Positions 54,388 to 63,838 of a DNA stretch of 64,000 nucleotides are shown piece after piece. Every line of letters starts with the position of its first letter. The first letter of the stretch is position 1. The notes beneath the pieces are model-generated. The model had not been told where the DNA came from. It saw only the letters and a program-made list of their open reading frames with translations, and did no database searches. The translations under genes and the position numbers were made by a program. The stretch spans positions 2,495,001 to 2,559,000 of the forward strand of contig CP136010.1 in NCBI GenBank assembly GCA_030263805.2, read 5' to 3'. The DNA comes from Pseudomonas sp. FeN3W. Lineage in GTDB: Bacteria; Pseudomonadota; Gammaproteobacteria; Pseudomonadales; Pseudomonadaceae.

Positions 54388-55275
54388 TCAATGACGGGTG
54401 TCCGAGGGCGCGTCGCTGCCGCCACCGGCGAAAAGCTGAGCCACGTCCGCGGCATCATAGGTGTATTTCTCATTGCAGAACTGACAATCGATGCTCACCG
54501 CACCGCCCTGCTCGGCTACCAGTTGCTGGGCGTCTTCCTCGCCCAGGCTGATCAGCGCACGGGCCGAGCGTTCCCGCGAGCAACTGCAGCGAAAGCGGAT
54601 CGGCAGCGCATCGAACAAGCGCAGCTGCTCCTGATGGTAGAGCCGGTGCAACAGCGTCTCGGCATCCAGCCCGAGCAGTTCCTCGGCCGTCAGGGTGTCG
54701 GCCAGGGTGCGCAGGTGCTCCCAGCTGGCGTCACGCTCTTCGGCATCCTTGATTCGATCGGCCGGCAGCTGCTGCAACAGCAGGCCGCAGGCCCGGCGGC
54801 TGTCGGCATTGAGCCAGAAGCGCGTCGGCAGTTGCTCGGACGCGGCGAAATAGTTGCTCAGGCATTCCGCCAGGTTGACCCCGTCCAGGCCGACGATGCC
54901 CTGATAGCGCTGGCCGTTGGCCGGATCGACGGTGATCGCCAGCATGCCCTCGGGCATCAGCTCGGCCAGCGTTGCGCCCGTCTCGACCTGCTCGGCGTGA
55001 TAACGCGCGATGCCGCGCACCTCGCGGGCACTGGAGCACTCGACCATCAGCAGCGGGACAGCTCCGCTGGAACGCGCCTGGAGAATCAGCAGCCCGTCGA
55101 ACTTGAGCGTGCCGACCAGCAGTGCGGCGGCGGCGAGCAGTTCGCCAAGCAGCTGGGCGACGGGCTCGGGATAGGCGTGCTTGGCCAGCACGTGCTGGAA
55201 GCTTTCGTCCAGCGTGGCGATTTCGCCGCGAACGTCGGAATCGTCGAAGATGAAGCGCTGAGTTTGATCGGACAT
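54388..55275 (-). CDS. hslO: Redox-regulated chaperonin Hsp33
   Basis: A 295-residue chaperone activated by oxidation. The four zinc-binding cysteines are in FRCSCSRERSARALISLGEE and SIDCQFCNEKYTYD. The N-terminal domain has FIFDDSDVRGEIATLDESFQ and GTLKFDGLLILQARSSGAVP. The start MSDQTQRFIFD is clear. The protein is cytosolic and guards against oxidative protein unfolding. Confidence 0.97.
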   Translation of the reverse strand: MSDQTQRFIFDDSDVRGEIATLDESFQHVLAKHAYPEPVAQLLGELLAAAALLVGTLKFDGLLILQARSSGAVPLLMVECSSAREVRGIARYHAEQVETGATLAELMPEGMLAITVDPANGQRYQGIVGLDGVNLAECLSNYFAASEQLPTRFWLNADSRRACGLLLQQLPADRIKDAEERDASWEHLRTLADTLTAEELLGLDAETLLHRLYHQEQLRLFDALPIRFRCSCSRERSARALISLGEEDAQQLVAEQGGAVSIDCQFCNEKYTYDAADVAQLFAGGGSDAPSDTRH

Positions 55276-55468
55276 GCCGGGGCTCGCAGGAACGGCGGAG
55301 GAAGCCGGCAATTTTAGGCGTAAAGCCGGTCCGGACCAAGGGCGGGCGCCGGACGGGCTGTCAGACAGCAGCAAGCTGAACGCTGGCTGAACGGCTCGCA
55401 GGTAGTCAGGACAGCCGCAACGGCAGGCTCTAGCATCGCGCGCCATCGCAATCCCAGGGACGATTCCC

Positions 55469-56260
55469 ATGCGCGTGACCACGCCCCAGGCGCGCTGGCG
55501 CCCACTGTCTTGGTTCATCAGTCACCTGCTTGCCGGGCTGTTGCTGCTCAGCTGGCTCTCGCCCACCAGCCGCCCATGCTGGGATGCCCTCGACGAGGCG
55601 GCCTTTCATCTGCTCAACGGCTCGCTGGGCCACCAGGCCTGGTGGGACTGGCTGTGGGCATTGGCCAGCATTCGCGTGTTCGACATCCTGGTTGGCGCCC
55701 TGCTGCTGACCCTGCTGATCCGCCGCGACTGGCTATTCGCGCAGCGCCAGCTGCGCCCGGCGCTGTTCACCTTTGTCGCCCTGCTGCTGGTCTTGCTGGT
55801 GATTCGCCTGCTGGTGACCAAGCTGGCCGGGCACTTCGACTGGCAACACGCCAGTCCATCGCTTGAGATCGTTGGCGCCTATCACCTGAGCGACCACTTT
55901 CCGCTGCTGGAGCGGGTGTTCGAACTAAAGGATCGTTCCAGCCGCAGCTTCCCCGGGGATCACGCCTCGGTGCTGCTGATTTGGGGACTGTTCATGGCGC
56001 TGTTCGCCCGCGGCGGCCGTCTGGCACTGGTGCTCGGCATCACGTTGCTGCTCATGCTGCCGCGGCTGGTGACCGGCGCCCACTGGGTCAGCGATGACTT
56101 CGTCGGCGGACTGCTGATCGCCTTGCTGGCTATCGGCTGGGGCTATTGCACACCACTGGGCGCCCACATCGCTGCCCTGCTGCAGTGGCTGGCTCGTGCG
56201 CCCATGCAGCTGGCCGCCAGGCTGCCACTGCTGCGCCAGCTGGCGGTACTACGCGACTAG
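55469..56260 (+). CDS. PAP2-family membrane phosphatase
   Basis: A 263-residue inner-membrane protein with about six helices. The phosphatase motifs appear as KDRSSRSFPGDHASVLLIWG (with PGDH in place of PSGH) and RLVTGAHWVSDDFVGGLLIA (the late His and Asp). These resemble LpxT-like enzymes that move phosphate from undecaprenyl diphosphate to lipid A. The precise substrate is uncertain. The stop overlaps that of the convergent hslR by 4 nt. Confidence 0.88.
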   Translation: MRVTTPQARWRPLSWFISHLLAGLLLLSWLSPTSRPCWDALDEAAFHLLNGSLGHQAWWDWLWALASIRVFDILVGALLLTLLIRRDWLFAQRQLRPALFTFVALLLVLLVIRLLVTKLAGHFDWQHASPSLEIVGAYHLSDHFPLLERVFELKDRSSRSFPGDHASVLLIWGLFMALFARGGRLALVLGITLLLMLPRLVTGAHWVSDDFVGGLLIALLAIGWGYCTPLGAHIAALLQWLARAPMQLAARLPLLRQLAVLRD

Positions 56261-56655
56261 TCGGGCTTGAAGTCACGCAGCAGCTGGATCTGCCGGCGCT
56301 GCTTCTTGCTCGGTCGCCCATCGGTCTGCAGCCCCAACGCGCCGGCCTTGCGCTGTGCCGCCGCTTCCTCGCGCGCGGCCAGGCTTTGCGGCGTCTCCTC
56401 GTAGAGTGTCTGCGCCTCGGGCGCGCCGCGGCGCACCGCCGACAGCGCGCGGACGACCACCGTGCGCTCGTCGAAACCGCTGCGGATCATCAGCTCGTCG
56501 CCCACCTTCGGTTCCTTGCTCGGTTTGCAACGCTCGCCGCGACAGTGCACCTTGCCACCTTCGATCGCCGCCTTGGCCAGCGCGCGGGTCTTGAAGAAAC
56601 GCGCGGCCCACAGCCACTTGTCCAGGCGCACTTTGTCGTCGTCTTTTTCAGCCAT
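56257..56655 (-). CDS. hslR: Hsp15, S4-domain ribosome rescue protein
   Basis: A 132-residue RNA-binding protein. The S4 domain is VRLDKWLWAARFFKTRALAK followed by AAIEGGKVHCRGERCKPS and PKVGDELMI. The C-terminal tail is basic (RPSKKQRRQIQLLRDFK). Hsp15 rescues 50S subunits that carry peptidyl-tRNA. It is divergent from rimB, with about 100 nt between them. Confidence 0.94.
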   Translation of the reverse strand: MAEKDDDKVRLDKWLWAARFFKTRALAKAAIEGGKVHCRGERCKPSKEPKVGDELMIRSGFDERTVVVRALSAVRRGAPEAQTLYEETPQSLAAREEAAAQRKAGALGLQTDGRPSKKQRRQIQLLRDFKPD

Positions 56656-56724
56656 CGTGCAGCCCTATCTCCTATACGTCGTTCTAGGGTGTTACAGACG
56701 GATGCAGTTGTCATGCGCCCCGAC

Positions 56725-56744
56725 TAGAATGCCGGCAAATTCTT
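56725..56744 (+). promoter_or_regulatory. Promoter-like motif shared with the ubiE leader
   Basis: TAGAATGCCGGCA then AATTCTT, 12 nt before the rimB start, differs from the ubiE-leader motif (4955-4974) at one position. It has the same distance class to the start codon. The function is inferred only from conservation within the window. Confidence 0.5.
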
Positions 56745-56756
56745 CGGACGCTCCCA

Positions 56757-57224
56757 TTGAAGAGACTCGCCCCCCATACCGTGATCGGTCTGCGTGAATG
56801 GATCGCCCTGCCGGACCTCGGCGTGGTGGGCCTGCGCGCAAAGGTCGATACCGGGGCCAGCACGTCGGCGCTGCATGCTACCGAGATCAGCGAGTTCGAA
56901 CGCGACGGTCAGCGCTGGGTCCGATTCACCGCCCACCTGGGCACGCTGGTGCAACGCCGTCACCGCTGCGAGGCACCGCTGGTCACCCGCAAGCTGATCA
57001 AGAGCTCCAACGGGCAGGTGCAGACGCGCTACGTGGTGCGAACGCTGCTGGCGCTCGGTAGCCATGTCTGGCCGGTGGAGTTCACCCTGACCTGCCGCAA
57101 GACCATGCGCTATCGCCTGCTGCTCGGCTCCAAGGCGCTGGTCGAAGGGCAATGGCTGATCGATCCGTCGCGAACCTATATCCAGGACAAACCTCAGGTC
57201 CTCACTTCCTCCGGTGCTCAATGA
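56757..57224 (+). CDS. rimB: RimB, retropepsin-like (ATP-dependent zinc protease family)
   Basis: A 155-residue protein. The start is taken as TTG 56757 (MKRLAPHTVIGLREW when read as Met); a GTG at 56781 is the alternative. The aspartate-protease-like motif is LRAKVDTGASTSALHATEIS near residue 28, and RYRLLLGSKALVEG and FLIDPS-like WLIDPSRTY follow (PF05618). In pseudomonads RimB works with RimK to set glutamate tails on ribosomal protein S6. It overlaps rimK in an ATGA. Confidence 0.9.
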   Translation: MKRLAPHTVIGLREWIALPDLGVVGLRAKVDTGASTSALHATEISEFERDGQRWVRFTAHLGTLVQRRHRCEAPLVTRKLIKSSNGQVQTRYVVRTLLALGSHVWPVEFTLTCRKTMRYRLLLGSKALVEGQWLIDPSRTYIQDKPQVLTSSGAQ

Positions 57225-58126
57225 AAATCGCCGTGCTGTCGCGCAATCCGCGCCTGTATTCCACCCGCCGCCTGGTCGAAGCCGGCCAGCAGCGGGGCCA
57301 TGAGGTGGTGGTGATCGATACGCTGCGCGCGTACATGAACATTGCCAGCCACAAGCCGCAGATCCATTACCGCGGCAAACCGTTGGAAGGCTTCGACGCG
57401 GTGATCCCGCGCATCGGCGCTTCGGTGACCTTCTATGGCTGTGCGGTGCTGCGCCAGTTCGAGATGCAGGGCGTGTTCCCGCTCAACGAGTCGGTGGCCA
57501 TCGCTCGCTCGCGGGACAAGCTGCGTGCGCTGCAACTGCTGTCGCGGCGCGGCGTCGGCCTGCCGGTGACCGGCTTCGCGCACTCGCCGGACGACATCCC
57601 CGATCTGATCCAGATGGTCAACGGCGCACCGCTGGTGATCAAGGTGCTGGAAGGCACTCAGGGCATCGGCGTGGTGCTCTGCGAAACCGAGAAGGCCGCC
57701 GAATCGGTAATCGAGGCCTTCATGGGCCTCAAGCAGGACATCATGGTGCAGGAGTACATCAAGGAAGCCGGCGGCGCCGACATCCGCTGCTTCGTGGTCG
57801 GCGACAAGGTCATCGCGGCGATGAAGCGCCAGGCCAAGCCCGGCGAATTCCGTTCCAACCTGCATCGCGGCGGCTCGGCCAGCCTTATCAAGATCACCCC
57901 GGAAGAACGCATGACCGCCATCCGCGCGGCCAAGGTGATGGGCCTGAACGTCGCCGGCGTCGACATCCTGCGTTCCAACCATGGTCCGCTGGTGATGGAG
58001 GTCAACTCCTCGCCGGGCCTGGCCGGCATCGAAGAGACCACTGGCAAGGACGTCGCCGGGCTGATCATCCAGTACCTGGAGAAGAACGGCGGGCCGCACC
58101 TGACCCGCACCAAGGGCAAGGGCTGA
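57221..58126 (+). CDS. rimK: RimK, ribosomal protein S6 glutamate ligase
   Basis: A 301-residue ATP-grasp ligase that adds glutamates to the end of ribosomal protein S6. Marks are MKIAVLSRNPRLYSTRRLVE, the ATP site VIKVLEGTQGIGVVLCETEK, VQEYIKEAGGADIRCFVVGD and the metal site PLVMEVNSSPGLAGIEETTG. The rimB coupling supports the role. In pseudomonads this modification affects motility and virulence. Confidence 0.96.
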   Translation: MKIAVLSRNPRLYSTRRLVEAGQQRGHEVVVIDTLRAYMNIASHKPQIHYRGKPLEGFDAVIPRIGASVTFYGCAVLRQFEMQGVFPLNESVAIARSRDKLRALQLLSRRGVGLPVTGFAHSPDDIPDLIQMVNGAPLVIKVLEGTQGIGVVLCETEKAAESVIEAFMGLKQDIMVQEYIKEAGGADIRCFVVGDKVIAAMKRQAKPGEFRSNLHRGGSASLIKITPEERMTAIRAAKVMGLNVAGVDILRSNHGPLVMEVNSSPGLAGIEETTGKDVAGLIIQYLEKNGGPHLTRTKGKG

Positions 58127-58140
58127 AAGGCAGCTGTGCT

Positions 58141-59460
58141 TTACGCCTTTATCGCATCCCTCGGCAGCAGCAGGCCCAGCGGCAGGCTGACGCGGGCTTC
58201 CAGACCACCGCCATCGCGGTTGCGCAATTCGACGATGCCGCCGTGCTGCGAAGCGATGCGTTTGACGATCGCCAAACCCAGCCCGGCGCCCTGCCCGCCA
58301 CGGGCGCGATCGCCGCGGATGAATGGATTGAAGATGCCTTCCAGCTCGGCGGGATCGATCCCCGGACCGCGGTCGAGCACGCTCAGCACCACGTAGGGGG
58401 CATGCTGGTCGCCCGAAACATAAGCCGCTACCTCCACCCCGCCGCCACCGTAGCGCAAGGCGTTCTCGATGAGATTCACCAGCAGCCGTTTGACCGATAC
58501 CCGGCGCAGAGCGAACGGCGGCATCGGCTCGACACACAGGCGCACGATCTCCTGCTGCTGGTTGTAGGGCGCCACCACCTCGCGGATCAGCTCGCCGAGG
58601 TCGGTGGTTTCCACCGGTTCATCGCTGCCGTCGCGGACAAAGGCGAGGAACTGATCGAGGATCGCATTCATGTCCTCGACGTCGCGAATCATGTCGTCGG
58701 TCAGCTCGTCGTCGCCGCTCATCAGCTCCAGCGACAGACGCAGGCGCGTCAATGGCGTGCGCAGATCGTGGGAGACGCCCGCCAGCATCAGTTCGCGCTC
58801 GCGGCCAGCCTGCTCGACGTCCTCGGCCATCTGGTTGAAGGCACGGTAGACCTCGGTCATCTCGCTCGGCGTGTCGCTGATCGGCAGCCGCACGCGCCGG
58901 CCCTTGCCGATCTGCCGCGCGGCGAAGACCAGCCGCTTGAGCGGCAGATTCAACTGGCTGACGAAGATCCATGCCGCACCGGTGGACAGCAGGCCGATAC
59001 CGAGGAACCAGCCGAGCACGCTCCAGATGCGCTGGCCACGCAGCGGATAGGCGTACAGCGGCACCTGCACCCAGTCCGGCCCCAACGCAGGCGCGCGCAC
59101 CCAGATCGCGGTGGACGGCTGGATGCGTACGCGAACCTCGGTGTCGTCGCCCAGCTCGTCGCGCATCTGCCGCTGGAAGATCTCGGTGTAGGGCCAGTGG
59201 TATTCACTGCGCGGCACGTTCTGCTCGGCCACCAGCTGCAGGCCGGCGGCGCGGCCGATGCGGTCGCGGTCCTCGAGGTCGGCGGCCCAGTAGGCACGCA
59301 ACGTCAACGCCGCGCCGTGGCTGTACTGGCGGCCTACCAGTACATCCTCGTTGGTCATCAGATAGACCAGCGTCAGGACCTTGGAGAACAGCACCACGAT
59401 CAGCACCATCCACAGGGTGCGGGCGAAGAAGCTCTGCGGGAACCACAGCGGGGTTTTCAT
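58141..59460 (-). CDS. envZ: EnvZ-like osmosensor histidine kinase
   Basis: A 439-residue inner-membrane kinase. Membrane helix 1 is LWMVLIVVLFSKVLTLVYLM and helix 2 lies near residue 160 (WSVLGWFLGIGLLSTGAAWI). Between them is a roughly 115-residue periplasmic domain. HAMP follows, then HisKA (LAGVSHDLRTPLTRLRLSLE) and HATPase (NLIENALRYGGGG, DRGPGIDP, GAGLGLAIVKRIA). The start MKTPLWFPQSFFART excludes an extension read through the repeat. It is paired with ompR, 151 nt upstream. Confidence 0.94.
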   Translation of the reverse strand: MKTPLWFPQSFFARTLWMVLIVVLFSKVLTLVYLMTNEDVLVGRQYSHGAALTLRAYWAADLEDRDRIGRAAGLQLVAEQNVPRSEYHWPYTEIFQRQMRDELGDDTEVRVRIQPSTAIWVRAPALGPDWVQVPLYAYPLRGQRIWSVLGWFLGIGLLSTGAAWIFVSQLNLPLKRLVFAARQIGKGRRVRLPISDTPSEMTEVYRAFNQMAEDVEQAGRERELMLAGVSHDLRTPLTRLRLSLELMSGDDELTDDMIRDVEDMNAILDQFLAFVRDGSDEPVETTDLGELIREVVAPYNQQQEIVRLCVEPMPPFALRRVSVKRLLVNLIENALRYGGGGVEVAAYVSGDQHAPYVVLSVLDRGPGIDPAELEGIFNPFIRGDRARGGQGAGLGLAIVKRIASQHGGIVELRNRDGGGLEARVSLPLGLLLPRDAIKA

Positions 59461-59465
59461 AGAAA

Positions 59466-59617
59466 AGCAGCTGCAAGCTCGTAGGTTGGGTTGAGTCGCG
59501 TAGCGGCGAAGCCCAACGTGGTGGCATGCGGCGGCCGCCAAGTCTTGCCATGCCGGGCCATCCGGTCATGTTGGGCTTCGCTGCGCTCAACCCAACCTAC
59601 GGCTTGCCGCTTCATTT
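59466..59617. repeat. Nested palindromic repeat in the ompR-envZ gap
   Basis: The outer part is GCAGCTGCAAGCTC (59467-59480) facing GGCTTGCCGCTTC (59601-59613). Inside it GTAGGTTGGGTTGAG (59481-59495) pairs perfectly with CTCAACCCAACCTAC (59586-59600), with the GTTGGGCTTCGC type extension. This looks like one intergenic repeat inserted in another. It fills the whole space between ompR and envZ, whose genes usually lie close together. Confidence 0.85.
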
Positions 59618-60346
59618 GTTGCCATCGGGCACGAACACGTAGCCCACGCCCCAGACCGTCTGGATATAGCGCGGCTTGGACGGGTCGGGCTCGATCAGCC
59701 GGCGCAGGCGGGAGATCTGCACGTCGATGGAGCGCTCCAGCGCGTCCCACTCGCGGCCGCGGGCGAGGTTCATCAGCTTGTCGCGGGTCAGTGGTTCGCG
59801 GGCGTGCTGCACCAGCGCCTTGAGCACGGCGAACTCGCCGGTGGTGAGCATGTGCACCTCGTTACCCTTTTTCAGCTCACGAGTCGCCAGCGACAGCTCG
59901 TACTCGCCGAAGGTGACGGTCTCGTCCTCGCTGGCGGGGGCGCCTGGAACCTGCGGTGCCTGCCGACGCAGCACCGCACGGATGCGCGCGAGCAGTTCGC
60001 GGGGATTGAAGGGCTTGGCCAGGTAGTCGTCGGCGCCCTGTTCCAGGCCCTGGATGCGGCTGGCCTCGTCACCCTTGGCGGTGAGCATGATGATTGGAAT
60101 CTGGTTGTTGCCCTCGCGCAGCCGGCGGCACGCGGAAAGCCCGTCCTCACCCGGCATCATCAGGTCGAGCACCACCAGCTGGAACAGCTCGCGGCTGAGC
60201 AAACGGTCCATCTGCTCGGTGTTTTCCACGGTACGGACGCGGTAGCCCTGCTCGTCGAGAAAACGCTCGAGCAGACGCCGCAGACGGGCATCGTCATCGA
60301 CGATGAGGATTTTTTCGCCTTCGCTGGCTGACGCAGTGCTGCTCAT
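59612..60346 (-). CDS. ompR: OmpR-family response regulator
   Basis: A 244-residue regulator. The receiver (about 12-125) has VDDDARLRRLLERFL, phospho-acceptor Asp in LVVLDLMMPGEDG, and MLTAKGDEASRI. The C-terminal winged helix has LTTGEFAVLKALVQHAREPL, REWDALERSIDVQISRLRRL and YIQTVWGVGYVFVPDG. It should control envelope and osmotic genes with EnvZ. Its stop codon is about 11 nt from the repeat's inner arm, so an ompR-envZ transcript must cross the palindrome. Confidence 0.96.
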   Translation of the reverse strand: MSSTASASEGEKILIVDDDARLRRLLERFLDEQGYRVRTVENTEQMDRLLSRELFQLVVLDLMMPGEDGLSACRRLREGNNQIPIIMLTAKGDEASRIQGLEQGADDYLAKPFNPRELLARIRAVLRRQAPQVPGAPASEDETVTFGEYELSLATRELKKGNEVHMLTTGEFAVLKALVQHAREPLTRDKLMNLARGREWDALERSIDVQISRLRRLIEPDPSKPRYIQTVWGVGYVFVPDGNK

Positions 60347-60438
60347 GGAAACTCCCAGATGGTCGACGGCGCATTATTGCGCAGTGTGGATCGGCCCTAC
60401 TGACAGCCATTGTTAGCAGATTTTTCCTGCGCCACCAC

Positions 60439-61806
60439 CTAGCGCTCGCGAAGAGCCTCGGCCTTGGCGCGGATGATCGGCTTGAGCAGATAGCTCAGCA
60501 CGCTCTTGTGGCCGGTGATGATGTCTACCGAAGCCATCATGCCGGGGATGATGAGCAATGGTTTCTCATCGCTGCCCAGGTGACTCTTGTCGGTGCGCAG
60601 ATGGATAAGGAAGAAGCTGTTGCCATCCTCGTCCGTGATGCTGTCGGCGCTGATGTGCTCCAGCTCCGCCTTCAAGCCACCGTAGACGGTGAAGTCGTAG
60701 GCGCTGAACTTGACCATCGCCTCCTGCCCCGGATGCAGGAAAGCGATGTCCTGCGGGCGAACCTTGGCCTCGACCAATAACGTATCGTCGAGCGGGACGA
60801 TTTCGACGATGTCGCTGCCTGGCTGGATGACCCCACCAATGGTACTGACGAGCATCTGCTGGACGACGCCCCGAACCGGGGAGGTGACGAGCGTGCGGCG
60901 CACCCGGTCTTCCAGCGCCTTGCCGGTGGACTTCAGCTTCGACAGTTCGGTACGTGCCTCGTTGAGCTGAGTCAGGGCCTCGCTGCGGAAACGTCCACGC
61001 GTCTCACCGATCTTGCTCTCGATCTCCTTGATCGCCGCATTGGCACGGGGCAACGCCAGGGTGGTGGCATCGAGCTGCCCGCGACTTTCCACCTCAGCCC
61101 GCTTGAGCCGCAGCACTTCCACCGGCGAAATGGCACCGCTGGAGACGAGCGGCTCGGACATCGCAATTTCCTTGCGCAACAGGGCCAGGCTGCTGCGGAA
61201 CTGCTCCTGCTTGGAACTCATCTCGCGTACTTCCTGGCGTCGCTGGGTGAGCTGCTCTTCCAATCCACCGATTTCATCGCGCAGCTGGTCGCGGCGGCTC
61301 TCGAACAAGGCGCGCTCGCTATCGGCCAGGTTGGGGGCATCACGCAGCACATTCTCGGGCAGCGCCAGGTCGCGCCCCTCGACCTCGGCCGACAGGCGCT
61401 CCACCCGTGCAGCCAGCGCCAGGCGGTCAGCTTCGGTTTCACCGACGTTGGAGGCGAAACGCGTGTCGTCCAGACGCAGCAGCGGATCGCCGGCCTCGAC
61501 GATCTGTCCCTCGCGGGCGAACAGTTCGGCGACGATGCCGCCCTCCAGGTTCTGGATCTTCTGCAGGCGTGACGAGGGAATCGCCTTGCCCTCGCCCCGG
61601 GTGACTTCATCGACGATGGCGAAATGCGCCCAGAGCACCAGGAACAGCACAAACGCGACCAGTCCCCATATCGTCAGGCGCACCAGCCGCGGCGCATCCT
61701 CGATGAGCGCCTTGCGCACTTCCGGCAGCGGTTCGCCACGGGAACCGAACACTGCGCCGACTCCACTGCGGGTCTGTATCGGGGGGATCGAATGCTTAGC
61801 TGACAC
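60439..61806 (-). CDS. lapC: LapC-like HlyD-family type I secretion adaptor
   Basis: A 455-residue periplasmic adaptor. The start is GTG 61806 (VSAKHSIPPIQTRSGVGAVF). One membrane helix lies at about 44-64 (WGLVAFVLFLVLWAHFAIV). It is followed by VTRGEGKAIPSSRLQKIQNL, the long coiled-coil hairpin (about 140-290) and the beta domain with LRPQDIAFLHPGQEAMVKFS. It bridges the ABC transporter and a TolC-like pore for export of a giant adhesin. It overlaps lapB by 11 nt. Confidence 0.92.
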   Translation of the reverse strand: MSAKHSIPPIQTRSGVGAVFGSRGEPLPEVRKALIEDAPRLVRLTIWGLVAFVLFLVLWAHFAIVDEVTRGEGKAIPSSRLQKIQNLEGGIVAELFAREGQIVEAGDPLLRLDDTRFASNVGETEADRLALAARVERLSAEVEGRDLALPENVLRDAPNLADSERALFESRRDQLRDEIGGLEEQLTQRRQEVREMSSKQEQFRSSLALLRKEIAMSEPLVSSGAISPVEVLRLKRAEVESRGQLDATTLALPRANAAIKEIESKIGETRGRFRSEALTQLNEARTELSKLKSTGKALEDRVRRTLVTSPVRGVVQQMLVSTIGGVIQPGSDIVEIVPLDDTLLVEAKVRPQDIAFLHPGQEAMVKFSAYDFTVYGGLKAELEHISADSITDEDGNSFFLIHLRTDKSHLGSDEKPLLIIPGMMASVDIITGHKSVLSYLLKPIIRAKAEALRER

Positions 61807-63838
61807 GGATCTGCCCCTTCTTCAACGCCTCGAGAATCGCCGCCTTCGGCCCATCGGCGACGATCTGGCCACGGTCGACGATCACCAGTCGATCGACCAG
61901 GCTCAACATCGAGGTGCGGTGGGTTACCAGCAGCAAGGTCTTGTCGGCAACGACCTCTGCCAGCTGCTGTTTCAAGCGCTCCTCGCTGGTGTTGTCCAAC
62001 GAACTGGTCGGCTCGTCCAGCAGCAGGATCGGCGGATCGAGCAACAATGCGCGCGCCAGCGCCACGCATTGGCGCTGGCCGCCGGACAGGTTCTGGCCGC
62101 GCTCGCCCACCTGCAGCTCGTAGCCCTTCGAATGCAGCCGCGCAAATTCATGCACGCCGGCCAGCTCGGCGACCTTCACTACCCGATCGTCTTCGACATA
62201 GCGCGCGCCCATCAGCAGGTTGTCGCGTAGCGTGCCGGAAAACAGCTGGATATCCTGGGCCACATAACCGATGTTGTTGCGCACGTCGCTCACATCCAGC
62301 TGCCGCAGGTCGATACCGTCGACCAACAGGCTGCCCGCATCGGGCTGATGCAGGCCGACGATCAGCTTGGCCAGCGAGCTCTTGCCGGAGCCACTGCGGC
62401 CGATGATGCCCACCTTCTCGCCTGGACGAATGACCAGACTGATCTGCCGCAGGGCGGCGTCCTTTTGTTCCGGGTAGTTGAAATCCACACCGCGGAATTC
62501 GATCGCACCCTGCAGGTTTTCCCGCTTCAACGGCCGCTCGCCACTCTGCCGCTCCTGTGGCAACGCCATCATGTCGTTCACCGAACGCACCGTGACCTTG
62601 GCCTGCTGATAGCGGGTAAGCAGACCCGCCACCTGACCGAGCGGAGCCAGGGCACGGCCGCTGAGCATGTAGCAGGCAATCAGCCCCCCCATGCTCAGCT
62701 GGCCGTCGATGATCTGATACACGCCGAGCACGATCATCACCACACCAGCGAACTGCTGCAGCGCCATCGTGGAATTGAGCGCCAGGCTCGACAGCATGCG
62801 CGCACGCAATTCGAGCCGGCTCAGGCTGCCGATGGTCTGCTCCCAAAGATGCTGACGCTCGCTTTCGGCGTTGTTGACCTTCACCGCATCGAGGCCTGCC
62901 AACGTTTCGATCAGGCTCGACTGGCGCTCTGCCGATAGCGCCATGGTGCGCTCCAGAGTGTCGGCCAGGGGCCGCTGCAGCACGAAGCTGAGTGCGGCAA
63001 CCAGCGGGAAAGCCAACAGCGGCACCCACGCCAGATGCCCACCGATCAGCGCAATCACGGCAATGATCAGCAAGGTGAATGGCAGATCGATCAGACTCGC
63101 CAGCGTCAGCGAAGCGAGAAACTCGCGCAATGACTGGAATTCGTGAATGTGCTGGGCAAAGGTCCCGACGCGCGCCGGGCGATGGCGCATCAGCATGCCC
63201 GCCACCCGCTCGAACAGTGTGGCTGAGATGATCAGATCGGTTTTCTTGCCGGCCAGATCCAGACACAGCCCGCGCAATGTCTTGAGCAGCAGATCGAACA
63301 CGAACGCACCGCTGATGCCGATGGCCAGTACCCAGAGCGTCGCCTCGGCCTGGTTCGGTACCACACGGTCGTAGACGTTCATGACGAACAGTGGCGTGAC
63401 CAAACCAATGAGACTGATCACGAAGCTGGCGGCAACGGCATCGATATACAGCCAGCGAGAACGCTTCAGCGTGTCGCGAAACCAGTGAGTCGTCCGCGGG
63501 ATGAGTTCGCCGCGATCCAGATCGAAGCGGTGTTGCGGCTGAGCGAAAAAGGCCTGACCCGTGTAGTCCTCCTCGAGGATTTCACGCGCGACATCCAGCT
63601 CCCCACCCTCAGACTCGCTGGGCATCACCCGCGCCCGTCCGTCGGGCTGCCAGCCCAGCAACAATGCGCAACGCCCATCACGCAACAGCAACAGTGCTGG
63701 CAACGCGAGGGCGGAAATCTGAGTCAGCTCACGACGCAACCAACGCCCGCGCAGCCCCGCCCGGGCTGCCGCACGCGGCAACAGCTCGGGGGTCAGTCGA
63801 TGATCGGCGAGTGGCAAACCGGCGCTGAGCGTCGCCCG
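61796..63838 (-). CDS. lapB: LapB-like type I secretion ABC transporter (N-terminus cut)
   Basis: An open frame of about 680 codons. A degenerate peptidase-like N-terminal domain is followed by six membrane helices (about 150-420) and an ATPase with GRSGSGKSSLAKLIVGLHQP, the signature LSGGQRQ and ILLLDEPTSSLDN. Similarity to LapB continues upstream through RATLSAGLPLADHRLTP to about 63838 and then stops abruptly; the expected first 40 or so residues and an ATG are missing. TTG 63817 is the only nearby start-like codon and is not convincing. It exports LapA-type adhesins. Confidence 0.9.
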   Translation of the reverse strand, partial: RATLSAGLPLADHRLTPELLPRAAARAGLRGRWLRRELTQISALALPALLLLRDGRCALLLGWQPDGRARVMPSESEGGELDVAREILEEDYTGQAFFAQPQHRFDLDRGELIPRTTHWFRDTLKRSRWLYIDAVAASFVISLIGLVTPLFVMNVYDRVVPNQAEATLWVLAIGISGAFVFDLLLKTLRGLCLDLAGKKTDLIISATLFERVAGMLMRHRPARVGTFAQHIHEFQSLREFLASLTLASLIDLPFTLLIIAVIALIGGHLAWVPLLAFPLVAALSFVLQRPLADTLERTMALSAERQSSLIETLAGLDAVKVNNAESERQHLWEQTIGSLSRLELRARMLSSLALNSTMALQQFAGVVMIVLGVYQIIDGQLSMGGLIACYMLSGRALAPLGQVAGLLTRYQQAKVTVRSVNDMMALPQERQSGERPLKRENLQGAIEFRGVDFNYPEQKDAALRQISLVIRPGEKVGIIGRSGSGKSSLAKLIVGLHQPDAGSLLVDGIDLRQLDVSDVRNNIGYVAQDIQLFSGTLRDNLLMGARYVEDDRVVKVAELAGVHEFARLHSKGYELQVGERGQNLSGGQRQCVALARALLLDPPILLLDEPTSSLDNTSEERLKQQLAEVVADKTLLLVTHRTSMLSLVDRLVIVDRGQIVADGPKAAILEALKKGQIRVS

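Noticed and set aside
63815..63817. TTG as the true start of lapB
   Set aside because: Family-like residues (RATLSAGLPLADHR) continue upstream of it, so the codon is an internal leucine and the real start has been lost.
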